This document shows, one piece after another, positions 1-8,590 of a stretch of 64,000 nt of DNA (position 1 is the stretch's first letter; every line of letters starts with the position of its first letter). Location: NCBI RefSeq assembly GCF_010500835.1, contig NZ_JAAAMJ010000004.1, positions 1 through 64,000 of the forward strand, written 5' to 3'. The stretch comes from Aurantimonas aggregata (lineage in GTDB: Bacteria; Pseudomonadota; Alphaproteobacteria; Rhizobiales; Rhizobiaceae). The notes beneath the pieces are model-generated. The model was not told the DNA's origin. It saw nothing but the letters and a program-made list of their open reading frames with translations, and ran no database searches. The position numbers and the translations under genes were made by a program.

Positions 1-127
1 GGCCAAATGCGAGAAACCGACGAAAGAGAAAACACGGAACTTGACCACCACCTGACCAGTCCAACATCATCTAAGCCGGGTCAGTTCTTGATGGAAATCC
101 TGGGTCAGCTCTCAGTGGAAATCAACA
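1..127. mobile_element. End of an IS21-family-like insertion sequence (rest lies left of the window)
   Basis: The segment ends at 126-127 in CA, so the element read from its tip begins with TG, as IS21-family elements do. Just inside the tip are two 22-bp direct repeats at 78-99 and 102-123, 24 bp apart, both of the form GGGTCAG(C/T)TCT..GTGGAAATC or ATGGAAATC. Multiple terminal repeats of this kind are where the IS21 transposase IstA binds. The open frame of the neighbouring DUF1428 gene runs into this sequence and stops at once. No transposase gene is visible, so the family assignment rests on the tip sequence alone. Confidence 0.7.
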
Positions 128-551
128 GCTGCACGAAGACGGCTTGATCGGCCGTAGGTACAGCGAGGACGAAGCCGTCGACATAGCCGAAAGCGCCGCC
201 AGGACCCTCGTCGACCACCGGCTCGAACCCGCCGAAGATCATCCGCTTACCGTCGAAGGCCATGTCGGAAATGTCCATACGGGGGTCGGCCATCATTGCC
301 GTCTCTGCGGCATCCTTGGTCACCTTGTCCGGCCAGGCGATCCATCCGAACGCGATGAGCTCGCCGTCCTTTGCCGCAACGGAGCGATGGAAGTCGGTCA
401 CCTCGCCCTTCGGCACATCGTCGCCGACCGCATCGATGACGCTCTTAGCGCCGAACTCGCGAAAGAAGGGGGCAGCCTTCTCCGCCTGTTCCACAAAGCG
501 CTCGCGGTTCGATCCCTCGACGGGGATCACGCATCCCATGACGTATGCCAT
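105..551 (-). pseudogene. DUF1428 protein, tandem-domain gene truncated by an insertion sequence
   Basis: This encodes a complete DUF1428 domain (about residues 1-120), with the family hallmarks of a YV.G.V.PV start, a GDDVP..EVTDF centre and a PFDGKRMIYGGF-like end, here MAFDGKRMIFGGFEP. DUF1428 proteins are small stress- or antibiotic-associated proteins of unknown activity. After a short linker a second domain begins (YVDGFVLAVPTAD), then the frame enters the insertion sequence at 127 and ends in about seven foreign residues. The gene is therefore a tandem DUF1428 gene cut early in its second copy. The start at 551 is chosen because AGAAGGAG lies about 8 bases upstream; a start at 575 lacks such a site. 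The first domain may still be made. Confidence 0.75.
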
Positions 552-837
552 CGGCGTCTCCTTCTGTTCGGGCAATGGGGGGGTTGGACGGGTTGCTCAG
601 GGCAGACCCTTTTCGAGGTCCGCGACGATGAGGACCGCCGACCTGAGCCCGCGGGTCGTACCTGACCGTCTGCCGGAGGACAGGCGTGTTCGGCTAGCGG
701 CAGGAGGTCCGCGTCGCGGGAGAACTTGCCTGCTCTGACATTCAGCGCAGCCTGAGGTCGCAAGCGAAGCCTGCTATAGCGGCCGCAGCCAGTTGTCGAT
801 GGTAACGAAAGCGAGCCCGCGAGGAAATCCGGGTTCA
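552..837. other. Gap between the DUF1428 and VOC genes, no gene recognised
   Basis: About 285 bp lie between the glyoxalase-fold gene and the DUF1428 gene. A minus-strand open frame beginning at 841 crosses it, but its product is rich in Arg, Ser and Pro and resembles no family I know. It may contain the remains of a degraded gene between two genes that probably formed one transcription unit. Confidence 0.4.
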
Positions 838-1241
838 TCATCTTGCCTCCGCCTCGGCGTTTGTTCCAGGCATCTCATTGATATGGAGGATGTTGCCGTC
901 TGGGTCCTTGAACCAGACCATTTTCATGCCGTCTGAATAGTGGATACCGTCGCGGTAGGTGGCGCCTTCCATCTCATAGCGCTCGAAGGCAACGCCCTTC
1001 TGAACCAGAGCCGCGACGATGGCCTCGATCTCGCCGGCTGCGTCGAACACCACCGCATTGGCTCGGTTAGTTCCCGCCCGTCTGAGCGGTAGACGACGAG
1101 CCGGGTTGGTCCGGTGCGGTAGACGACGACGTCGTCGCCATCCTCGACGGCGGAAAGGCCGAGGGTGGTGCCATAGAAGGCACGGACCCGGGCAATGTCG
1201 GAGACGGCAAGAATGGCGGACGAGGTCTTGTGCGAAAGCAT
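838..1241 (-). pseudogene. Glyoxalase/bleomycin-resistance (VOC) family protein, frameshifted
   Basis: The N-terminal part (start at 1241, AILAVSDIARVRAFYGTTLGL) is a typical first beta-alpha-beta unit of a vicinal-oxygen-chelate protein. The C-terminal half lies in another frame and reads AGTNRANAVVFDAAGE, then KMVWFKDPDGNILHINE, the usual VOC ending. The two halves join if one base is added near 1076-1081, where the coding strand reads GACGGGCGGGA and family members have S(D/E).AGTN. This is a single-base deletion, or a sequencing error in a G-rich run. A good Shine-Dalgarno sequence (GGGAGGGAG) precedes the start. VOC proteins are metal-dependent lyases, dioxygenases or drug-binding proteins; the substrate is unknown. 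Confidence 0.75.
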
Positions 1242-1280
1242 AGCAGGTCTCCCTCCCGATCGATTCCCAGAGCCTCTTTA

Positions 1281-1315
1281 TTACGTTGATATCAACGTAA
1301 AATGATGTTTGTCAA
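1281..1315 (-). promoter_or_regulatory. Promoter with a 20-bp perfect palindrome upstream of the VOC gene
   Basis: Positions 1281-1300 are a perfect 20-bp palindrome centred on TTGATATCAA. On the minus strand an exact TTGACA -35 box lies at 1310-1315, and a -10-like TATCAA lies 18 bp downstream at 1286-1291, inside the palindrome. A protein bound here would cover the -10 region and repress the VOC gene. TTGATATCAA cores resemble operators of MarR-type regulators, but no regulator gene is visible nearby. Confidence 0.6.
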
Positions 1316-1524
1316 ATGGGCATGGCGGCTTCTCCTTCAGAGGGGCTAGAAGCTGACTGTCTGCATCGGCCCATCCGAGACTAAAGCCGGATGCCCTCCG
1401 AATGGCGGCTTTCGGGTTGCGGTCAAAGGAGGCTGAAAGGCCGAGATGGGTCGGAAGAGGACCAATGTCGCTGCCTGACCGCGTGGCCCGCGGCGGTCGC
1501 GCCACCGCGAACAGCCTCCGCCCA

Positions 1525-2163
1525 TCACCCCACCGGCCGGAACCGCGCCAGATTGACCCCGAAGCCGAGGAAGACCACGCCCGTCGCGCCCTTGAGGCCG
1601 CGCTGGAAGCCGCCGGAGCGGGTGAAGGTGGCGAGGCGGGCGAAGAGGAGGATCACCACGGTGAACCAGGCGACGTTGATCAGCGAATGGATCGCCACCA
1701 GCACGTAGGCCGATGCGACCGGGTGGTCGCCGGCCGGGATGAACTGCGGGAACAGCGCCAGATAGAACATCGAGACCTTGGGGTTCAGCCCGTTGGTCAG
1801 GAGCCCGTCGAGATAGGCGCCGCGGAGCGAGCGGGCGGGGCGCGCCGGCGGCGCATCGGGCAGGGTCCGCTTCTGCACGAATGCTTCGTAGAGGGACTTG
1901 AGGCCGATCCAGCACAGATAGGCGGCGCCGACATATTTCACGATCGCGAACGCCGTCGCCGACTGCATGATGATGACCGACAGGCCGAGGACCGACAGCG
2001 TTCCGTGGACCCAGAACGCCGTGAAGAAGCCGGCGACGTTGGCGAAGGCGGCGGGAACGCCGGAGGTCGGGACGGTCCGGGCGATCAGCGCACCATTGGG
2101 GCCGGGGGAGGAGACCAGGAAGAACGTCGCCAGGGCGAAGGCCAGGAGGTTCGATAAGCCCAT
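1525..2163 (-). CDS. LysE/RhtB family amino-acid exporter
   Basis: The product is a 212-residue inner-membrane protein with about six hydrophobic segments. It carries the family signature near the N-terminus (LVSSPGPNGALI, residues about 16-27) and the internal NGLNPKVSMFYLALFPQF segment typical of LysE/RhtB exporters, which use the proton gradient to expel amino acids or their analogues. The length is normal (about 205-215). It is a single gene: the next minus-strand gene upstream starts at about 4660 and ends at 2303, leaving a 139-bp gap. The substrate cannot be read from sequence. Confidence 0.9.
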   Translation of the reverse strand: MGLSNLLAFALATFFLVSSPGPNGALIARTVPTSGVPAAFANVAGFFTAFWVHGTLSVLGLSVIIMQSATAFAIVKYVGAAYLCWIGLKSLYEAFVQKRTLPDAPPARPARSLRGAYLDGLLTNGLNPKVSMFYLALFPQFIPAGDHPVASAYVLVAIHSLINVAWFTVVILLFARLATFTRSGGFQRGLKGATGVVFLGFGVNLARFRPVG

Positions 2164-2302
2164 CGTCTCGTCCGTTCCGGCGCCCCGTGCGCGGCGGCTA
2201 ATGAAGCATGGCGCCGTGGGTCTGCCAACCGGGGAGAGTGGCTGCCGGGTTCGATCCTTCCAGCAAGCCGCCCGGTGCGGCGCGCCCGGCCGGCCGGCCC
2301 GA

Positions 2303-4660
2303 TCAGTCCGGAACCGGCTGGGCGACGGCCGTCGAGGGTTTTTCCGACTCGCGCGGCGGCGGCTCGATGGCGTCCTCGCCGGTGATGACCGCGACGACGG
2401 CCGCCGCCATGGATTCCAAGAGGGTCAGTTCCTCCTCCGACATCTTGCGCGGGCTCATGTCGAGGAGGCTGAGCGCGCCGAGCACCATGCCGTCCGCCGT
2501 CTTCAGCGGGGCGGCGGCGAAGAAGCTGGTCCCCCACAGCCTCAGTTGCGCGTGGTCGGCAAAGCGCGGGTCGCGCTTGGTGTCGCCGACGACGAGCAAC
2601 TCGTCCTCTGCGACCGCGTAGGCGGAGAGGGCCTGGTCGCGCGGGATCGCCCCGTCCCGCATGCCGGAGAGGTCGATGCTCTTGCCGACGACGTGCTCCT
2701 TCGCCGCGCTCAGGACGGAGATCACCGCGAACTTCACGTCGAAGACCGCCGCCGCCCGCTTGCTCAGGGCGTCGAGCTCCTCGCGGGCGTGGCCGTCCAG
2801 GATGTTGGTCGCCAGCAGCGCCTCGACCCGCGCCGCGTCGTTCTCCGGCAGGTCCGCGGCCCGGTGCTCGCGGGAAGTCTCCGGCGCGACCATCCGCTGG
2901 ATGCGCAGGACCGCCTCCTGCACCGTCGTCACCACCTCGTCGGCGCCGAGCGCCGCGATGGCACCCGGCTCCAGGATCGCGGGCGGGGCGTTCCACAGGG
3001 CGACGACGATCCGCCTGCCGGGCCAGCGATTGCGCAGCCGCCGGCAGAAGGCCTTGATCGCGGTCGCGGGCTCGCGGCTGAAGAAGCTGATGCAGACGAG
3101 GTCGATCCCGTCGAGGTCGAGATCGTTGACGTAGCGGGTGCTGACCACCCCCTCGCGGCGCTCCACGGCGGGCAGGCCCTCCAGCCCCAGCGCATGGACG
3201 AGCATCTCGCAGGCGAGGCTGTCGATCTCCCAGCGCCCGCCGATGCAGGCGATCCGGGGCGCCTCGGCCGGATCGATCACCGGGGGATATTCCTCCTTCA
3301 GATCGTCGAGCAGCGCGTCCATGCCGTTGAACACACGCTGGCGATGCTCGGGCCGTGCGTTGCTCAGATAGTCCTCGCTGACCTTGCGAAGCACCTCGAT
3401 GCCGTGGTCGTTGTAGAATTCGACGACGTCGTCGTCCTCGATCGTATCGTCAACGATCTCGATCGCGTCCTCCGGCTTGTCGGCGATCAGCCGCTGGTAG
3501 ATCCGCGTCGGCACGTCGAGGACCGGGGTCGAACCGAGCAGCGTGTCGAGGAAGCCGAGCTGCGGATTGCCGCGTCCGAGCACCAGCAGGCAGACCGTCA
3601 GAGGCGTGGAGAGGATCAGCCCGATCGGCCCCCAGAGGGCGGTCCAGAACGTCGCCGCGGCGATCAGCGACATCGCCGACAGCCCGGTGCTGGTCCCGTA
3701 GAGCATCGGCTCGACGATGTTGTTGCTGATCAGCTCGAGGAACAGGATCAGCGCGAGGGTCCAGATCACCATTTCCCAGCCGTCGCCGACAGCGAAGGCC
3801 AGCGCCAGCGGGAACACCGACGACAGCAGCGGCCCGAGATACGGGATGAACCGCAGCACCGCGGCCAGCGCGCCCCACAGCAGCCAGCCCGGGACCCCGA
3901 TGAACCACAGCCCGAGCGCCATCGGCACGCCGTAGGAGACGTTCACGATGACCTGCATCAGGAGATATTTTGAGATCCGCTTGGCGGCATCCTCCAGCGC
4001 GTCGGTGGACTGATGCAGATTGCCGCCGAGCAGCCGGATCAGCCGGTCGCGCATGTCGCCGCGGTCGAGCAGGACGAGGAACAGGAAGACGATGACGATG
4101 CCGGCGGTCGCCAGCGGCTCCAGCGCCGGGGTGAGCCATTCGAGGGCGGTCTCGAGGGGCTGCCGCTCGGACCCCACCACCTGGACGCGCAGCGGCGGGA
4201 CGATCTCCGACTCCTCCGTCGCGACTTCCTCCTGCACCGAGTCGACGGTGCGCATGACCCCGTCGAACATGCCCGGCGCGCGGACGCTCTCGCCGACGTC
4301 GCGGATCTTCTCGCGGATGGTGGTCTGGTAGGCCGGCAGCTGGGCGCTCAGCGTCCCCAGCTGCGACGCGACGAGGAAGCCGAAGGCCGTGAGAAGCATG
4401 GCGAGCGTGAGGATGACGGCGATCACCGACAGAGCCCGCGGCAGCCCGCGCCGCGTCAGCCAGGTGACCAGCGGCTTCAGCGCGAAGCCGATCAGGAAGG
4501 CTATGGCCAGCGGCGTGAGGACGTTCTGTCCGAGATACAACGCCGCGACGATGATCGACGTGACGGCCAGCCAGGCCGCGACGCGCACGATGTCGAATGG
4601 ATCCGCCGCAGCCGGCTGCGGGGTGTCACCAGGCTGTGTCCCGCGCAAGGCTTCCTCCAT
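2303..4660 (-). CDS. AI-2E family membrane protein fused to B12-binding-like and GAF domains
   Basis: Residues about 20-360 form an AI-2E/PerM-type transporter domain with several membrane segments and a periplasmic loop. A linker follows, then at about 450-570 a Rossmann-like region (RIACIGGRWEIDSLACEMLVHAL...VALWNAP) resembling B12-binding response modules, and at about 590-740 a GAF domain (ARCHETYPAL pieces: VVGDTKRDPRFADH, FFAAAPL, GALSLLD). AI-2E proteins are usually about 350 residues, so the soluble C-terminal half is an addition. The B12 ligand histidine motif DxHxxG is not seen, so cobalamin binding is doubtful. A TTG at 4726 would extend the N-terminus by 22 residues; neither start has a clear ribosome site. 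It may be a membrane exporter regulated by a cytoplasmic sensor. Confidence 0.7.
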   Translation of the reverse strand: MEEALRGTQPGDTPQPAAADPFDIVRVAAWLAVTSIIVAALYLGQNVLTPLAIAFLIGFALKPLVTWLTRRGLPRALSVIAVILTLAMLLTAFGFLVASQLGTLSAQLPAYQTTIREKIRDVGESVRAPGMFDGVMRTVDSVQEEVATEESEIVPPLRVQVVGSERQPLETALEWLTPALEPLATAGIVIVFLFLVLLDRGDMRDRLIRLLGGNLHQSTDALEDAAKRISKYLLMQVIVNVSYGVPMALGLWFIGVPGWLLWGALAAVLRFIPYLGPLLSSVFPLALAFAVGDGWEMVIWTLALILFLELISNNIVEPMLYGTSTGLSAMSLIAAATFWTALWGPIGLILSTPLTVCLLVLGRGNPQLGFLDTLLGSTPVLDVPTRIYQRLIADKPEDAIEIVDDTIEDDDVVEFYNDHGIEVLRKVSEDYLSNARPEHRQRVFNGMDALLDDLKEEYPPVIDPAEAPRIACIGGRWEIDSLACEMLVHALGLEGLPAVERREGVVSTRYVNDLDLDGIDLVCISFFSREPATAIKAFCRRLRNRWPGRRIVVALWNAPPAILEPGAIAALGADEVVTTVQEAVLRIQRMVAPETSREHRAADLPENDAARVEALLATNILDGHAREELDALSKRAAAVFDVKFAVISVLSAAKEHVVGKSIDLSGMRDGAIPRDQALSAYAVAEDELLVVGDTKRDPRFADHAQLRLWGTSFFAAAPLKTADGMVLGALSLLDMSPRKMSEEELTLLESMAAAVVAVITGEDAIEPPPRESEKPSTAVAQPVPD

Positions 4661-4855
4661 CGACGGCAAGATCGCCGTGGTCGCGCAATGCCCGCATCGG
4701 ATCGCGGAGACAGCCACGGACCTCAACTAAGCCGACGGTCGCCTGTTCCGCTATTTCCGCAGGGCGGTGGTCGATTTTTCAAGGATCGATGGGGATAGAG
4801 GCGCAAGCCATCAATGGTGGGGATCGCCGCCACTTCGACGGCCAACGGGACCCTG

Positions 4856-5869
4856 TCAGCGCGCCGCCGTCTCCACTGCCGGCTCGACCGTCACGGCCGG
4901 CGGCACGGCGAAGGTGAGCAGCACCGGCAGATGGTCCGACCCGGTGGCGTCCTGCCGCTCGACGCCGACGATCTCGATCGCCTCGCTGGCGAGGAAATTG
5001 TCGATCGGCAGGCCGGCATAGGGCGCCAGCCACGGCGTCAGCGGCCGCGGCAGCCAGGTCGGCCCGACATGCAGCACGATGCGCGTGCCGGAGAGCGCCG
5101 CATAGCGGGCGAGGGCGGCGCTCCATGGAGTAGCATTGAAGTCGCCGGCGATCAGCACCGGGGCCGGAAGGGCCTGGAGCGTCGACCCCAGCCGCTCGAT
5201 CTGCTGCCGTTGCCGGCCCGGCCAGGGCCAGCGCAGATGCTGGATCGCCAGCGTCACGGGACTGCCGTTGAAGTGAACCGTGCGGCTCAGAAACCCGTCA
5301 TAGGCGTTGCAGGTGCCGGGGTCGCCGGGCACGAAATTGCGCCGCGACAGGAGCGCCAGCTGGCCGAACGACGTCGGCTCGCCGCAGTCGAAGCGATGCG
5401 GGTAGCGTTCCGCGAGCGAATCCAGCAGCGGGCGCCAATCCTCGCCGGCTTCCTCGAGCGCGATGACGTCGGGCTGCAGGCGGCCGACGAGCCGCAGCGC
5501 CCCTTCCCGGTCCTCCGCGTTCCAGCGAAGGTTCATCTGCAGCAGCGTGTATTGCGCCGTCGTCGGCTGGACCTCGGGGGGAGCGGGCGACGGAAATATC
5601 GTCGTGGCGACGCTGACCAGGCCGAGCCCGCCGACGATGCCGGCGGCCAGCCCCGTCCCCGCCGCGCCGGTGGTCATCAGCACCATGCCGGCAGCAATCA
5701 GCAGCACCGCCAGATGGGCTCTGAAGTGCGCCAGCGAATCGAAGAACGGCACGATTTCGCCGAAGAAGCCGGCGACGAGCGTCAGCACCGCGACGAGGCT
5801 GACGGCAAGCAGCAGCGTGCGGACGATGCGGCCTGGTGCCGCCGGGGACTTGCGGATGGCTGCCGTCAC
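4856..5869 (-). CDS. Membrane-anchored endonuclease/exonuclease/phosphatase family protein
   Basis: The 337-residue product starts with about three hydrophobic segments (residues 17-90), followed by an EEP-fold domain with the expected metal and catalytic motifs: N(L)RWN, a Glu in ALEEAGEDW, GDFNATPWS and the C-terminal GSDHLPVL. EEP enzymes hydrolyse phosphodiester or phosphoester bonds in nucleic acids, lipids or signalling molecules. The EEP domain probably faces the periplasm, as in related bacterial proteins of this layout. The start is GTG overlapping the stop of amn (GTGA), so the two are translationally coupled. The substrate is unknown. Confidence 0.85.
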   Translation of the reverse strand: MTAAIRKSPAAPGRIVRTLLLAVSLVAVLTLVAGFFGEIVPFFDSLAHFRAHLAVLLIAAGMVLMTTGAAGTGLAAGIVGGLGLVSVATTIFPSPAPPEVQPTTAQYTLLQMNLRWNAEDREGALRLVGRLQPDVIALEEAGEDWRPLLDSLAERYPHRFDCGEPTSFGQLALLSRRNFVPGDPGTCNAYDGFLSRTVHFNGSPVTLAIQHLRWPWPGRQRQQIERLGSTLQALPAPVLIAGDFNATPWSAALARYAALSGTRIVLHVGPTWLPRPLTPWLAPYAGLPIDNFLASEAIEIVGVERQDATGSDHLPVLLTFAVPPAVTVEPAVETAAR

Positions 5870-7368
5870 TGGAACGCGGTCTCGTGGAACGACCGCAGCT
5901 TGCGCGAATGCACCCGCTCGCTCGGCATTTCCGACATCAGCTCGAGCGCCCGCATGCCGATCCGCAGATGCTGCGAGACCTGCCGCTTGTAGAATTCCGT
6001 CGCCATGCCGGGCAGCTTCAGTTCGCCATGCAGCGGCTTGTCGGAGACGCAGAGCAGCGTGCCGTAGGGCACCCGGAAGCGGAAGCCGTTGGCGGCGATC
6101 GTCGCCGATTCCATGTCGAGGCCGATGGCGCGCGACTGCGACAGGCGCTCGACCGGCTCCTTGTGGTCGCGCAGCTCCCAGTTGCGGTTGTCGATCGTCG
6201 CCACTGTGCCGGTGCGCATGATCTTCTTCAGCTCGTAGCCGGAGAGGCCCGTCACCTCCTCGACCGCCTTTTCCAGCGCCACCTGCACCTCGGCCAGCGC
6301 CGGGATCGGCACCCAGATCGGCAGGTCGGCGTCGAGCACGTGGTCCTCGCGCACATAGGCGTGGGCGAGGACGTAGTCGCCGAGCTCCTGCGAGTTGCGC
6401 AGGCCCGCGCAGTGGCCGAGCATGATCCAGGCATGCGGGCGCAGCACCGCGATATGGTCGGTGATCGTCTTGGCGTTGGAGGGTCCGACGCCGATATTCA
6501 CCATGGTGATGCCGTGCCCGTCGGCGCGCTTGAGGTGATAGGCCGGCATCTGCGGCAGGCGCAGCGGGGCGACGCCCTCGGGCGGCTCCTGCGCGCCGGG
6601 AAGCGTCTCCAGGTCGCCCGGCTCGACGAAGCCGGAATAGCCCATGCCGCCGCGCGCCATCATCTCGCGTGCCAGCATGCAGAACTCGTCGACATAGAAG
6701 CCGTAATTCGTGAACAGCACGTAGTTCTGGAAATGCGCCGGCTGCGTCGCCGTGTAGTGGGCGAGACGGTGCAGCGAATAGTCGACGCGCTGCGCGGTGA
6801 ACGGCGCCAGCGGCATCGGCTCGCCCGGCTGCGGCTCGAAATTGCCGTTGACGATGCGGTCGTCCGTCGCCTCGAGATCGGGCACGTCGAAGATGTCGCG
6901 CAGCGGCCGGTCGAGGCGCTCGGCCAGCGAGCCGTCGACATAGGAGCCCTCGGGGAAGGCGAAATGCAGCGGGATCGGCGTGGTGGAATCGCCGACCGTC
7001 ACCGCTTGGCCGTGATTGCGGATGAGGAGGGCGATCTGTTCGGTGAGATAGCGCTCGAAGAGGTCCGGCCGCGTGACCGTCGTCGCATAACGGCCGGGCC
7101 GCGGCAGATGGCCGAAGGCGAGGCGGGAATCGATCCGCGCATGCGTCGCCGTGGCGATGGCGATCTCGGGATAATAGGCCCGGAAGCGGGTTCCCGCCGA
7201 GCCGGCTTCCAGCACCGCGGCAAAGCTGTCCGAGAGGAACGCCACCGAACGCGCATAGAGCCGCTTCAGCTCGGCCACGGCCTCGGCGGCGTCATCGTAG
7301 TGATGGCGCGGCGCAACGGGAGGCGTCTCGAAACCGGGTTCGCCCGGAGAGGGGAAAAGCGTTGTCAT
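5866..7368 (-). CDS. amn: AMP nucleosidase
   Basis: The 500-residue product matches AMP nucleosidase, which cleaves AMP to adenine and ribose 5-phosphate in purine salvage and adenylate control. The N-terminal third is the Amn-specific domain (HHYDDAAEAVAELKRLYARSV...), and the rest is a nucleoside-phosphorylase fold (MVNIGVGPSNAKTITDHIAVLRPHAWIMLGHCAGLR, then GLDMESATIAANGFRFRVPYGTLLCVSDKP with the Met-Glu nucleoside-binding pair). The length fits the family (about 480-500). It is the first gene of a pair with the downstream EEP gene, which overlaps its stop codon. Confidence 0.95.
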   Translation of the reverse strand: MTTLFPSPGEPGFETPPVAPRHHYDDAAEAVAELKRLYARSVAFLSDSFAAVLEAGSAGTRFRAYYPEIAIATATHARIDSRLAFGHLPRPGRYATTVTRPDLFERYLTEQIALLIRNHGQAVTVGDSTTPIPLHFAFPEGSYVDGSLAERLDRPLRDIFDVPDLEATDDRIVNGNFEPQPGEPMPLAPFTAQRVDYSLHRLAHYTATQPAHFQNYVLFTNYGFYVDEFCMLAREMMARGGMGYSGFVEPGDLETLPGAQEPPEGVAPLRLPQMPAYHLKRADGHGITMVNIGVGPSNAKTITDHIAVLRPHAWIMLGHCAGLRNSQELGDYVLAHAYVREDHVLDADLPIWVPIPALAEVQVALEKAVEEVTGLSGYELKKIMRTGTVATIDNRNWELRDHKEPVERLSQSRAIGLDMESATIAANGFRFRVPYGTLLCVSDKPLHGELKLPGMATEFYKRQVSQHLRIGMRALELMSEMPSERVHSRKLRSFHETAFQ

Positions 7369-7414
7369 GACATTTGTTTAGCCGCGAGCCATGGCGCGGA
7401 GAAGACGACGGCGG

Positions 7415-7612
7415 CTAGAAATTTGCCCGGGACGGTGTCGGCGGGGTTTCCCGCTCGATCGGGCAGACGATGCCGGTGCTGTACTTGCAGTCTGCCCCGG
7501 CAATGGAAGCAAAGGCGCTGCCGGGACGGATCGTCGCGTTCTGGGCGAGCGTGCTGAAGGCGATCCCGAAAAGGGCGATCAGCACGGTCGTGACGGTTAG
7601 TCTGGTCACCAT
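7415..7612 (-). CDS. Small exported protein of unknown function
   Basis: A 65-residue product starts with a signal-peptide-like segment (MVTRLTVTTVLIALFGIAFSTLAQ, probable cleavage after the AQ). A short mature part with two cysteines follows (CKYSTGIVC). The start at 7612 is supported by AGGAG nine bases upstream; longer versions up to 7771 lack this. I do not recognise the family. The two cysteines could form a disulfide in the periplasm. Confidence 0.5.
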   Translation of the reverse strand: MVTRLTVTTVLIALFGIAFSTLAQNATIRPGSAFASIAGADCKYSTGIVCPIERETPPTPSRANF

Positions 7613-7817
7613 GAGCCACACTCCTAGTGCATTTCTGCCACAAATGCACGTCCTCACTGAACCGGGGCTGAACAGCCGCCTTGCCGCTTCGCCCCATGTG
7701 AACGCTGCGTCGGCGACTCGCCACCCTTGTCGACGCCCTTGCGACACTAGCTCGTATCCGGACACAATCAATCGCGTGTGACGGTGCCGTTACATGCTCA
7801 AGGCGAAGGAACCAGCG

Positions 7818-8528
7818 ATGCAGACCCAGAACGAACCGATCGAGCTCCATTATTGGCCGACGCCGAACGGCTGGAAGATCTCCATCATGCTGGAGGAACT
7901 CGGCGTTCCCTACGCGGTCCACTACGTCAACATCGGCGCCGGCGACCAGTTCAAGCCGGAATTCCTGGCGATCGCGCCGAACAACCGGATGCCGGCGATC
8001 GTCGATCCGGAGGGGCCGGGCGGGCCGATCTCGGTCTTCGAATCCGGTGCGATCCTGCAATATCTCGGCCGCAAGTTCGGCAAGTTCTATCCCGCCGAGG
8101 AGCGGGCGCGCGTCGCGGTCGAGGAATGGCTGTTCTGGCAGATCGGCGGGCTCGGGCCGATGGCCGGCCAGGCGCATCATTTCCGCAATTACGCGCCGGA
8201 GAAGATAGCCTACGGCATCGACCGCTACACCAACGAGGTGAACCGCCTCTACGGCGTGATGAACAAGCGGCTCGAGGAGAACCGCTATCTCGGCGGCGCG
8301 GAGTACTCGATCGCCGACATGGCGTCGATCGGCTGGGTGAAGCCCTACAAGGACCAGGGCCAGGACATCGAGGATTTCCCGAACCTGAAGCGTTGGTTCG
8401 AGGAAGTCATGGCGCGGCCGGCCGTCGCCAAGGGGTTGGAAGTCGGCAAGGCCGAGCGGGAAAAACTCAATCTCGCCGCCAACAAGGACGCCCAGTCGGT
8501 GCTGTTCGGGCAACGCTCGCGCGGCTGA
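7818..8528 (+). CDS. Glutathione S-transferase, YghU/YfcG-like
   Basis: The protein (236 residues) has an N-terminal thioredoxin-fold domain (IELHYWPTPNGWKISIMLEEL, then NNRMPAIVD and FESGAILQYL, the glutathione-binding segment) and an all-helical C-terminal domain. The pattern TPNGWKISIMLEE is typical of the YfcG/YghU disulfide-bond oxidoreductase branch, which reduces disulfides with glutathione and has weak transferase activity. The start at 7818 follows AAGGAA by seven bases; an ATG at 7794 has no such site. A strong terminator follows directly. Confidence 0.9.
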   Translation: MQTQNEPIELHYWPTPNGWKISIMLEELGVPYAVHYVNIGAGDQFKPEFLAIAPNNRMPAIVDPEGPGGPISVFESGAILQYLGRKFGKFYPAEERARVAVEEWLFWQIGGLGPMAGQAHHFRNYAPEKIAYGIDRYTNEVNRLYGVMNKRLEENRYLGGAEYSIADMASIGWVKPYKDQGQDIEDFPNLKRWFEEVMARPAVAKGLEVGKAEREKLNLAANKDAQSVLFGQRSRG

Positions 8529-8533
8529 ACGAA

Positions 8534-8568
8534 AAAGGCACCCGGGGAGCCTGTCCCCGGGTGCCTTT
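8534..8568. terminator. Bidirectional rho-independent terminator
   Basis: A 14-bp perfect stem (8534-8547 with 8555-8568) with a 7-base loop is flanked by A-rich sequence on one side and T on the other. It sits between the GST gene and the converging DUF2147 gene and could serve both. Confidence 0.85.
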
Positions 8569-8590
8569 CACGCCGAACGAAGGGCGTCGG

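Noticed and set aside
2240-2262. A GGTTCGATCC tRNA T-loop-like sequence
   Set aside because: No cloverleaf can be folded around it and no acceptor or anticodon stem is seen.
1967-3973. A 668-codon plus-strand frame
   Set aside because: Antisense of the AI-2E gene; composition is not protein-like.
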